A stretch of DNA of 64,000 nt from Ectobius pallidus. Taxonomy: Eukaryota > Arthropoda > Insecta > Blattodea > Ectobiidae. Below, piece by piece: positions 27,750 through 38,496 of the stretch. Each line of letters starts with the position of its first letter. Positions within the stretch are counted from its first letter, which is position 1. Position numbers and translations under genes: made by a program. The DNA lies in the NCBI GenBank assembly GCA_964059195.1, contig CAXKWD010000001.1:118663751-118727750 (forward strand), given 5' to 3'. The notes beneath the pieces are model-generated. The model did not search any database. It saw only the letters and a program-made list of their open reading frames with translations, and was not told the DNA's origin.

Positions 27750-28417
27750 ATTTTTGCAAAAAGGGCACAACTAGGGCGTCGGAACACCGTAGGACGAAAG
27801 GGCACATCGCACGCTTTCATATGACACCCATGACGTCTTTTTGCCAAAAGGGCACAACTAGGGCGTCGGGGCGGCGTCGGAATACCATAGGACGAAAGGG
27901 CACAGCGCGGGCTTTCATATGATACCCATGACGTCATTTTGCCAAAAGGGCACAACTAGGGCGTCGGGGCGGCGTCGGAACACCATAGGACGAAAGGGCA
28001 CATTGCGCGCTTTCATATGATACCCATGACGTCTTTTTGCCAAAAGGGCACAACTAGGGCGTCGGGGGGGGGCGGCGTCGGAACACCACAGGACGAAAGG
28101 GCACATCTCACGCTTTCATATGACACCCATGACGTATTTTTGCCAAAAGGGCACAACTAGAGCGTCGGGGCGGCGTCGGAACACCATAGGACGAAAGGGC
28201 ACATCGCACGCTTTCATATGACACCCATGACGTATTTTTGCCAAAAGGGCACAACTAGAGCGTCGGGGAGGCGTCGGAACACCGTAGGACGAAAGGGCAC
28301 ATCGCACGCTTTCATATGACACCCATGACGTATTTTTGCCAAAAGGGCACAACTAGAGCGTCGGGGCGGCGTCGGAACACCATAGGACGAAAGGGCACAA
28401 CGCGGGCTTTCATATTT
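27750..28417. repeat. 98-bp tandem array, seven units
   Basis: Each unit contains CCAAAAGGGCACAACTAG, GGCGTCGGAACACC, GGACGAAAGGGCACA and CTTTCATATGA, and most end in CCCATGACGT. The period is 98 bases, with one unit of 103 caused by extra Gs. TGACGTCA is perfect at 27,929-27,936 and appears as TGACGTCT or TGACGTAT in other units. Several long minus-strand frames through the array are by-products of the repeat. Confidence 0.92.
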
Positions 28418-28787
28418 GTTTTGTTGTGACACCGAAACTTCTTTAATTCAAACTATCTATATAATTAGGTGGAAACGCACACAATGAACATATATTAGCT
28501 TTTATTTTTACTTACAATTTTCATAGCTCTGAACCACAAACATTTTGTACTAAAACTGTTATTATAAAATCCTTGAGTCAATTAATAAAGAGCGGCTTCA
28601 CTATAAAAGCCCAGCGCAATCATTTAAAAAAAAAAACAATAAACTGTCACTTAATTATTAGTAAATAAAAGAAAATATGATTACTTACCAGAGGATCAGA
28701 TGGATGACTTCGCAAACACACTATGAGGTCACTCTTAACTTAGAACTGTACAGAAACATGTATTTATACAGAAAACTGAAACACTTA
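28418..28787. promoter_or_regulatory. Right subterminal region with TATA box and splice donor
   Basis: Minus-strand TATAAATA (28,761-28,768) is followed by the donor CTCTG|GTAAGT (28,683-28,688), mirroring the left end. A transcript from here would run toward the polymerase gene and could splice into its leader. The rest is non-coding. Confidence 0.45.
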
Positions 28788-29455
28788 CATTAATGACGTC
28801 ACACCTTTAAAATTCTCTCTCCCCCAAGAGAAAAGATTGTATCACATATTTTATCTCTAAACAAGCCAAGGGATACATTCCAAAGCTACACTTCCGTGTT
28901 CCTGTTGTTTCGCAAAAAAAGATAAGCTGTTGAAAGGAATTCTTTTCCTCTTAGTCATGATGTTATGTATAGTGTTTAGACGTCACACCTTTAAAATTCT
29001 CTCTCCCCTAAGGTACACTTCCGTGTTTTTTTTTTTTGTTGTTGTTTCGCAAGAGATAAGATATGTTTGGAATGCGACCCTTATAACGACATGTTTTAGC
29101 CCTTAGGATACATGAGAAAATCTGTTTATACAATCATATTCCCAGACAGACGTATTTGTGTGCGAGTCACTTGTTAACAGAATACGGAAAGATGCAATAG
29201 CTTATTATTATAACTATGTGTAAACATTACATATCGTTTCATTCCTACGTTACCTGCATTGCACTGTAGGTATGAACCAGGGAATACAATAACGCATAAG
29301 AGCTTATCCTTTTGTTTGAAAAATTCCTATGACGTCATGGAGCAAAGAACCTCGCGTTGGTGCATGTCGTGACATGTTTCAAGGGGGGCGACGTCGCGAC
29401 GCCGGGGCGGGGTCGGGTGGCGGCCATTTTGGATTAAACGCGGTCTATAACTACT
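28788..29455 (-). repeat. Polinton right terminal inverted repeat
   Basis: It is about 668 bp, longer than the left copy. An inner segment is duplicated: GACGTCACACCTTTAAAATT occurs at about 28,796 and again at about 28,980, with unrelated bases between. TGACGTCA occurs at 28,794-28,801 and 29,330-29,337, matching the left TIR sites. Confidence 0.9.
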
Positions 29456-29809
29456 TACGTGGATCGTATGTCGTGCGGCCATTGATTTATACTCTCTACT
29501 GAATTGTGGTTATTTGTGTAATCATATCTTACGTTGCTTATGTGTAATGTTAGTTTACATTAAAAAGAAGTTAATAGTAATTAATCTTTATATTTTGAAA
29601 GGCTGTATCACTGAAGTTATAGGCCTTGGTCCTTTCATATCTTATGCTGCATATGTGTACGTTAGCTTACATTAAAAAGAAGTTAACCGTAATTAATCTT
29701 TATATTCTGAAAGCCTGTGCCATTGAAGTTATAGGCCTAGATTTGTTCATGCTTTACCTTCCATATTTGTAACGTTAGTTTACTTTAAAACGAAGTTAAC
29801 AGTAATTAA

Positions 29810-30660
29810 CTATTATTCTAAAGAGATTGCATTCCTACTGCATTATAGAGATTGTAGGCCTATAGTATTTAAACTTAACTTTTCATATTGGAGTTTTGTT
29901 GTACCAAACTGAGTGAACAGTAATTAACTATTATTCTAAAGAGATTGCATTCTTATTGCATTATGAAGATTTGTAGGCCTATAGTATTTAAACTTAACTT
30001 TTCATATTGGAGTTTTGTTGTACCAAACTGAGTGAACAGTAATTAACTATTATTCTAAAGAGATTGCATTCTTATTGCATTATGAAGATTTGTAGGCCTA
30101 TAGTATTTAAACTTAACTTTTCATATTGGAGTTTTGTTGTACCAAACTGAGTGAACAGTAATTAACTATTATTCTAAAGAGATTGCATTCTTATTGCATT
30201 ATGAAGATTTGTAGGCCTATAGTATTTAAACTTAACTTTTCATATTGGAGTTTTGTTGTACCAAACTGAGTGAACAGTAATTAACTATTATTCTAAAGAG
30301 ATTGCATTCTTATTGCATTATGAAGATTTGTAGGCCTATAGTATTTAAACTTAACTTTTCATATTGGAGTTTTGTTGTACCAAACTGAGTGAACAGTAAT
30401 TGACTATTATCCTAAAGAGATTGCATTCTTATTGCATTATGAAGATTTGTAGGCCTATAGTATTTAAACTTAACTTTTCATATTGGAGTTTTGTTGTACC
30501 AAACTGAGTGAACAGTAATTAACTATTATTCTAAAGAGATTGCATTCTTATTGCATTATAAAGATTGTAGGCCTATAGTATTTAAACTTAACTTTTCATA
30601 TTGGAGTTTGGTGGTACCAATCTGAGTTAACAGTAATCAATTATTATTCTAAAAGATTGG
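29810..30660 (+). repeat. 119-bp tandem array in the 5' LTR
   Basis: About seven copies of a 119-bp unit; the shared AGATTGC recurs at 29,824, 29,942, 30,061, 30,180, 30,299, 30,418 and 30,537. Units contain the palindrome TAGGCCTA. More diverged units extend upstream to about 29,540. Confidence 0.93.
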
Positions 30661-31661
30661 AGTATTGACGTTGTAGGCCTACGCCATCCCATTCTTCTCT
30701 TTGTTTATTCAAATTTGATTATTTCTCCATTATTTCTATTCTCCTATTTAAAAGCGAGTATTTAACTTTTTTCAAATTTAGATTCTGTTTTCCCTATAGA
30801 ATTTTGAGGTATTTAAGGTGACTTCCTATTCTTGGTTATTAATCATAACCTGGGGATTTTTGAGTTATGATTTGGTATTGATAGGTCAGTTGATTACCAT
30901 ATTTACAGTTTGTGACAATCTGGATTTCTGTCTATGAAAAGAGACATAGCTTCTTAGACGTCGCAATGTGAAAATCAGTCCCTCGATTATCAAACTTCAA
31001 AGAAGGATTGTATTATTATTATAATTGTTTATAAGTATGATAGGTCTTATTAGTTTAGTGTATGAAATTAATTGCTGTGCTTTTAATATTGCATTCGAGA
31101 ACAGTAACTGTAAATGTTCTCACATAAGAATGTTGGTACCTAAGGATTATCTAATCTAAAGATTATAACATTATTAGAGTATTCAGGTGGATACTGGAGT
31201 TGTTCAAATTGGAGAGAGTAGGTTGAGAAAAGCATATTGGAAATTTACTATTTATTGTATATTATATTTCTAGTTAAAAATACACTCATTGTTGCATTGT
31301 TTATGAAATTTACTTCTGTTTCTCTGGTCCTGGCGTTTCATCCCATTATCTCCACCGTCCATTCAGAACTCAGTTCGATCTTACTACTTCTGGGTAGGGC
31401 TTAGAATTTATCCTTGTGCTTCCTAAAAGAGTTTATCATTTGTACTTGTTTTCAGAGTTTTCCCCTCCCCTTTAGAACCGGCTTGTGCTCCTTATTCTTA
31501 ATTATTCTAGAAGCTAACCTAGTATATTATTCTAGTGTAAATTTCCTTCTGAAATATATATACCAGCCATCAAAAATATATATCAGCTATCAAATAAGTG
31601 AATACTCAAAGTAAAACTGGTTCAGATATTATCCTGGTGCAAATTTACTAAAGCCGGTTCA

Positions 31662-34600
31662 GATGGTAGCAGGCTTGATACCAGGCTTGATAGCAGGTAT
31701 CTTCTTTTTTTCTGGGCGGACGGTGGAGGGATGCGCCCTGTCGTTCGCATCATCTACCTGTTCTCTTCTCGTGCCCGTATTAGTCAGCGTGTTTTTCCCT
31801 TATATTTGTTTATGGTTTTTAGTTAAAACTTGGCTGTATACTTGATCCGTTCCCCGTATATAATATTGTTGGATAGCATTTTCTTCTGTTTAAGAACTTA
31901 GTCATTCCCCTGCAGTATTTGGGTATTTTATATTTAATAATATTTTCTGTGATTATTCAGATTATAGTCCATTCCCCTTTTAAATTTTTTGCTATCTGTT
32001 AGTTTTTGCTCTTGTCTCTAGGACGTGGTATGGGACTCTCCTAGTTGACTTGTTTTGTCCTACCGCTATTTGTCATTCTAATAATATTTCCCTGATCTGG
32101 TCTTGAAAGTTCTTTTTATGGTATTTTGCCTGCTTGGCATTACCAAGTTTTGCGGCCTATGCGATTGTACTATGCGATAGTATTTTTTGACAGTATTTAT
32201 CGCGCTGCTTATTGGGCTAAATGTCAGGATTTCACGTCGAGTTTCTTGCAGTCTGTTCTTATAGTTTTTCATGGTATTTTGTCTGGACGGCTTAGTCAAG
32301 TTAGGTGGCCTATGCGATAGTATTGCTGATAGTATTGATCGCGCTGCTAATTCGGCTAAATTTCAGAGTTTCACGTTGAGTTGCGGTAACCCGGGGCCGC
32401 TTTGTTTATTTAGCTAGTCTCATGTAAGTTTGCTGCCCGCATATTTCGTTTTCCTTCCCCTCATGTATTTCAAGTCTTTTTCCTCTCAGCCTGCGTTGGT
32501 GGTATGGGACACTTGTGGGTTTTTTTTTCTGTCTTTTTCAATATCTGCTACGGGCGGTAGGGGACGCCCTGAGATGTTATTGTTGCAGTGTCATAATTCT
32601 TTAGATGGAGTGTGGACCCTCCAGTTTCTGCGGGCACATCTTTGCTTTTGAGTAATGTTTTGGTAACTAATCTTCTTGACCAGACCCGTTTTATTGATCA
32701 GTTCTGTCATTCTCTCATTTATGGAAGTTTTTCTGGCCTAATTTGTCCTTCTCGTCTTTTCTTGCGGTTTAGCTTAAGTAAGTTTTATGTGGGTTTTGTG
32801 GGTTTCTTTCTCTTTTCAGGTTGCCGTCCATGGTCTCCTGGCGCCTGATGGTTGGTTGTTGGCAGCGCTTGTATTTCTGGATAGACTACTGATAGCCCGC
32901 CCCTTTTTTTTTCTAAATTGTGAATTTTCTTTGGTTTAGGTTGAACCTAGGAATTTACAGTCAGCAACGCCTATGCCTGGGATGCCTGTGATGTGGGTGA
33001 TCGCTGGGTGCGTCTGTTGAACTATTCTTGTGGATATATTATATTTCAGGGTCGGCCAATCATCACCCGCCCCGTCTCCGAGAAACCGCTGGCTTGGATG
33101 GAGCGAGGTGCCTGCTTCTCCCGCATTAACTTGTTCCTGTTTCAGTTAGATTATGCAGGTAGATACTGAATACGTCTGTTATGCGTCCCAATGGCGTCAG
33201 ATACGTCTTGGATGATTAGGATGTTGGTGGACACCGAATTCGTCTTCTGATACTTGTTTGACTTAATATTGCTTTCAGAGAGGATCAACAATCTCTCCCT
33301 CTCCCGCCGATGTGATCCAGGCCTTAGATGATCGAAAGGATTTTTCTGGCTGTAAGGTTATCTGAATATTGAAGAAGTGCTATATGATACTGTTTGTTAA
33401 TCTTTCCTTTTCAGAATTTCTCGCTGACTACTGCGGCCGAGCATTTATTTCTAAACCTACTACAGTTTCTTGTATTTGGGTTTTTTTTAAAGTTGTGTTT
33501 TTGGTGTCTTGGATGTTGGATATTTTATTACGTGTGAGTTGCTCCCATTAACTCTGGTATCTTGTCAAGTAAAAATTTATGTGGCATAGTTGTATGAGCC
33601 AAGTTGTTTTTTGCTTAACCATGATTTCTTCACTTGCCGTAGTCCCTGGTGGGCGAACCCGTGACTCCCTTCAGGAGTTGTTTTTTTTTATTACATTATT
33701 TGCACTGTTCCATAATTTTTGTCTGCATTCAACAACTTCTCCATGGATCTGCCCTTTGTATATATGTTTAAATGTAAATTGTAATGTCAAATTGAATGTT
33801 TAAATGTAAAAAAAAAAAAATAATAAATAATAATAATAAGGAGAAAGGATTCCTTCAACAAAAAGGAGAAATAAAAAAAAAAAAATTACGAGATAAAATT
33901 CCTAACTTTCAAAAAAAAAGAAAAGAATATAATGTAACCCTTAAGTAGACTATTGATATAAAAAGGAAACAGTGAGAGAAAGATAATTGAATGGTTATGT
34001 GAACCATGTAAATTAGTGGGTGATGCCCACTGAGCATTAATGAAAGTTGGATGAAGTAATACAGTTATTACATTGGCAAGCAAATTATAAAGGACATGTT
34101 TATTCGGTGTTTGAGTGCATTCACCAGGATTAAATTAAAAATTTGGACAGAGATTTTAAAATAACACTCAGTTAATGGACTAACCCTTATCAAGAAAGAA
34201 GAATATGTTAAGTTATTCTATAAAGGAAAGTGTTATAAGAAATTTGGACTAAAAAAGTTATATCAAAACGACAAGTGAAAACAAAAAGGACTTACTGGAA
34301 TTTCTTGGGACCGGCAACTCACACTGTGTGCTCCCCCCTTTTCTATTTTGGAAGATACTGTGCGCTGTGCATCATGTTTCAGGGGATGTTGGAGTGTTGG
34401 AGCCTTTCTTCCGTTCGGGTGTGATCTAGACATGCCCGTTTGGATGGTGCAGAGACCATCACCGAGAAGGCCTCTCGGACTTGATTTTGCCATCATGTGT
34501 GGCCGGTTGGCTCTCTTTTCTTCATGTGTGTGCCCATTCTTCCTTGTGGCAGCTCCGCTTCCGTCTCTCTGTGTCTACGTCTGGAGATAAACAAGATATC

Positions 34601-35541
34601 TCTTGTGTTGTGTGGAGATTAAAAGAGGACATCTCTACCAGCCTGCTGAAGATTATTCTCAGAGATAAGTCTTGTAGTGTTCGGAGATTATATAAAGACA
34701 TCTCTGACACCTTCCTTCAGATAATGTGCGCCAGTTTTTCCCTAATTTGACATTTTCTCAAAACAGTAATATAAATATTGTATTCATGCTACTGTTGTGG
34801 ACAGCAGTTCTTAGAATTTTGGGGGCCCTGTAAAAAAAAAAAAAGGGAATTCCTTATATTTTGGACTTGACTAATGAGTCATTTTCTGAAACGATGGTCA
34901 TTACTTATTATCTATTTTGGCACGGTATAAATGTACTATGGACACGTGCCTATTCATAGATAGTGGTAGTGCGAATAATGCGTCACTCATGTGTGAAGTG
35001 TTATATTGGGCCTTGAAACATAAACAGATATTTCAAGAAGGAAATAGTGGGAGAACTCTTGGTCCTTATAAACATTTGCCGATTTAAGTAAATTTTTCTT
35101 CTGCATTTAAAATGCAGATTTAACATTCATATAAAGATTAAATGTTTCTCTCTCGTAATTTTTGTTGATTTAACTTAATCTTGAGATAGTTAGTATTGTT
35201 TATGAGGGTTATTTGAATTGAATTGAATTCAATGGGGCAGATCCATATTTAATTTTGTGTGTGTTTGCAATGGGTGATATTTATAAGTGTGAATTTTGAT
35301 ATAGGCCTATTTTATATTATGCTGCTAATCAAGCAATTTACAAGTACTCAGGTAATACTATTTATGATAAGGGTGTTTAGTGTTGAATATTTGTGTTATA
35401 ATTAACACACAGTGTGTCCTAGTGAAGTTGAAAATTTAGGTAAAGAAATTTTGACATACGAACTTTGATAGTGCGCTTGAAATGTATTTCCTCCCATTTG
35501 TGTCTTGGGGTGCCTATTATTCCGGGGTGAAGAGGGAGGAT
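31662..35541 (+). other. Non-coding internal region of the LTR retroelement
   Basis: It opens with GATGGTAGCAG, whose TGGTAGCAG matches the complement of a tRNA 3' end, possibly initiator Met, over only nine bases. It closes with the purine tract at 35,526-35,540. The longest frames are under 90 codons with no Gag or Pol motif; one of 60 codons starts just after the binding site and is hydrophobic. An imperfect direct repeat of about 150 bp lies at about 32,110-32,260 and 32,265-32,385 (shared GGCCTATGCGATAGTATT, ATCGCGCTGCT). Near 34,590-34,710 two GGAGAT...ACATCTCT hairpins repeat. Confidence 0.75.
35526..35540 (+). promoter_or_regulatory. Polypurine tract
   Basis: GGTGAAGAGGGAGGA directly before the 3' LTR is the expected plus-strand priming site. 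Confidence 0.75.
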
Positions 35542-38492
35542 TGTAATCTTGTGGGCATTCATTTAATTGTAAATATTTTGTGGCCTCCTCTTTGTTAATT
35601 TAAAAATTTCCGATCTCGCCCTGATTCTAGTACAATCTTCGTTTCTCTTGTTTTTCGTGACGTATTGGTTGAGGGTTTAAAGTTTTCTCGTATAGCGGCG
35701 CTTCCGGCGTCTCAGTGTTTTCTTGGTGGGTTGTGGCGAACTAGCTAAGTGAGTTGGTGTTGAATGCAGCTTAGTGTATAATGTAGTTTTCTGGGACTAA
35801 GGATGTGCCTCACGGCGTCGCCGGGATGAATTACTGTAAGTGAATTTAATCATGGTTATCTTATATATATATTAGAGTCAGTCGTGGATAGTATATCCCT
35901 TCACTTTTTTCTATTCCATGTCAGTTATAATGTTGGATTCTAGTCATGCTTCTAGCGGAAGCCATTTTACAAATGAATGCCACTTATAATGAAATCTCAG
36001 AATCTAGAATTGTTATCGGGATCGTTCCCGTTGAATTTCCTTAACTTTAAACTCGTCACAAGACACCCAAGACGTAACTTTGGTCAACCCACATTTCTAT
36101 TTATATCAATGTTGTATTAACTCAGTGTGTTTGAAATTAGACGAAGGACTGGTTCTCACTAGAAATATTTTCATGCAAGGTTATGATATATTTTTTGATT
36201 CTTAAAAGAATTGTCATTCTCGGGTATTATATGCAGCTTAAGCAATCTAGTCTCCGCGAGTATGCATTTCCCTGATGTAAAAGTTGTACGTGGATCGTAT
36301 GTCGTGCGGCCATTGATTTATACTCTCTACTGAATTGTGGTTATTTGTGTAATCATATCTTACGTTGCTTATGTGTAATGTTAGTTTACATTAAAAAGAA
36401 GTTAATAGTAATTAATCTTTATATTTTGAAAGGCTGTATCACTGAAGTTATAGGCCTTGGTCCTTTCATATCTTATGCTGCATATGTGTACGTTAGCTTA
36501 CATTAAAAAGAAGTTAACCGTAATTAATCTTTATATTCTGAAAGCCTGTGCCATTGAAGTTATAGGCCTAGATTTGTTCATGCTTTACCTTCCATATTTG
36601 TAACGTTAGTTTACTTTAAAACGAAGTTAACAGTAATTAACTATTATTCTAAAGAGATTGCATTCCTACTGCATTATAGAGATTGTAGGCCTATAGTATT
36701 TAAACTTAACTTTTCATATTGGAGTTTTGTTGTACCAAACTGAGTGAACAGTAATTAACTATTATTCTAAAGAGATTGCATTCTTATTGCATTATGAAGA
36801 TTTGTAGGCCTATAGTATTTAAACTTAACTTTTCATATTGGAGTTTTGTTGTACCAAACTGAGTGAACAGTAATTAACTATTATTCTAAAGAGATTGCAT
36901 TCTTATTGCATTATGAAGATTTGTAGGCCTATAGTATTTAAACTTAACTTTTCATATTGGAGTTTTGTTGTACCAAACTGAGTGAACAGTAATTAACTAT
37001 TATTCTAAAGAGATTGCATTCTTATTGCATTATGAAGATTTGTAGGCCTATAGTATTTAAACTTAACTTTTCATATTGGAGTTTTGTTGTACCAAACTGA
37101 GTGAACAGTAATTAACTATTATTCTAAAGAGATTGCATTCTTATTGCATTATGAAGATTTGTAGGCCTATAGTATTTAAACTTAACTTTTCATATTGGAG
37201 TTTTGTTGTACCAAACTGAGTGAACAGTAATTGACTATTATCCTAAAGAGATTGCATTCTTATTGCATTATGAAGATTTGTAGGCCTATAGTATTTAAAC
37301 TTAACTTTTCATATTGGAGTTTTGTTGTACCAAACTGAGTGAACAGTAATTAACTATTATTCTAAAGAGATTGCATTCTTATTGCATTATAAAGATTGTA
37401 GGCCTATAGTATTTAAACTTAACTTTTCATATTGGAGTTTGGTGGTACCAATCTGAGTTAACAGTAATCAATTATTATTCTAAAAGATTGGAGTATTGAC
37501 GTTGTAGGCCTACGCCATCCCATTCTTCTCTTTGTTTATTCAAATTTGATTATTTCTCCATTATTTCTATTCTCCTATTTAAAAGCGAGTATTTAACTTT
37601 TTTCAAATTTAGATTCTGTTTTCCCTATAGAATTTTGAGGTATTTAAGGTGACTTCCTATTCTTGGTTATTAATCATAACCTGGGGATTTTTGAGTTATG
37701 ATTTGGTATTGATAGGTCAGTTGATTACCATATTTACAGTTTGTGACAATCTGGATTTCTGTCTATGAAAAGAGACATAGCTTCTTAGACGTCGCAATGT
37801 GAAAATCAGTCCCTCGATTATCAAACTTCAAAGAAGGATTGTATTATTATTATAATTGTTTATAAGTATGATAGGTCTTATTAGTTTAGTGTATGAAATT
37901 AATTGCTGTGCTTTTAATATTGCATTCGAGAACAGTAACTGTAAATGTTCTCACATAAGAATGTTGGTACCTAAGGATTATCTAATCTAAAGATTATAAC
38001 ATTATTAGAGTATTCAGGTGGATACTGGAGTTGTTCAAATTGGAGAGAGTAGGTTGAGAAAAGCATATTGGAAATTTACTATTTATTGTATATTATATTT
38101 CTAGTTAAAAATACACTCATTGTTGCATTGTTTATGAAATTTACTTCTGTTTCTCTGGTCCTGGCGTTTCATCCCATTATCTCCACCGTCCATTCAGAAC
38201 TCAGTTCGATCTTACTACTTCTGGGTAGGGCTTAGAATTTATCCTTGTGCTTCCTAAAAGAGTTTATCATTTGTACTTGTTTTCAGAGTTTTCCCCTCCC
38301 CTTTAGAACCGGCTTGTGCTCCTTATTCTTAATTATTCTAGAAGCTAACCTAGTATATTATTCTAGTGTAAATTTCCTTCTGAAATATATATACCAGCCA
38401 TCAAAAATATATATCAGCTATCAAATAAGTGAATACTCAAAGTAAAACTGGTTCAGATATTATCCTGGTGCAAATTTACTAAAGCCGGTTCA
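35542..38492 (+). repeat. 3' LTR with preserved Polinton empty site
   Basis: It is 2,951 bp. The single TACGTG at 36,287-36,292 is where the 5' LTR copy carries the Polinton. A second copy of the 119-bp array lies at about 36,641-37,491. Confidence 0.93.
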
Positions 38493-38496
38493 ACTT

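Larger units (their letters stand above)
15370..29455 (-). mobile_element. Polinton/Maverick element, 14,086 bp
   Basis: The ends AGTAGTAGTTATAGACC and its complement open terminal inverted repeats of more than 500 bp, flanked by the 6-bp duplication TACGTG (15,364-15,369 and 29,456-29,461). Six-base duplications and AG...CT ends are Polinton hallmarks. The 3' LTR at 36,287-36,292 shows the same TACGTG once, the empty site. Eleven genes on the minus strand include family B polymerase, packaging ATPase, integrase, protease and two capsid proteins. Except for one stop in the major capsid gene all frames are open, and the terminal repeats are almost identical over their outer ~300 bp, so this is a young insertion. 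Confidence 0.97.
14619..31661 (+). repeat. 5' LTR, interrupted by the Polinton
   Basis: The LTR consists of 14,619-15,369 plus 29,462-31,661, 2,951 bp in total, equal to the 3' LTR. I saw one difference, at 15,362 (G) versus 36,285 (T), two bases from the Polinton target site. Near-identity means the retroelement inserted recently, and the Polinton later still. Confidence 0.9.
14619..38492 (+). mobile_element. Non-coding LTR retrotransposon with giant LTRs, split by a Polinton
   Basis: Two direct copies of a 2,951-bp sequence start TGTAATCTTG and end CCGGTTCA, and flank a 3,880-bp internal region. The 4-bp duplication ACTT lies just outside (14,615-14,618 and 38,493-38,496). A purine tract (35,526-35,540) abuts the 3' copy, and TGGTAGCAG lies two bases after the 5' copy. 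These are LTR retrotransposon hallmarks. No Gag or Pol motif exists in the internal region, so it is non-autonomous and resembles the LARD class described in plants. Without the Polinton it would be 9,782 bp. Confidence 0.88.

Noticed and set aside
27750..28417. CRISPR-like array
   Set aside because: The repeats are contiguous with no unique spacers, and the context is a eukaryotic transposon.
27716..28432. Minus-strand proteins with MCPF / ALLAKRRHG repeats
   Set aside because: They are readings of a 98-bp tandem array whose period is not a multiple of three, and they have no motif or start context.
31414..31614. 66-codon frame present in both LTRs
   Set aside because: It is duplicated only because the LTR is, and it shows no domain or start context.
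14619..38492. Segmental duplication instead of an LTR pair
   Set aside because: TG...CA ends, the ACTT duplication outside both copies, and a purine tract directly before the second copy fit an LTR element much better.
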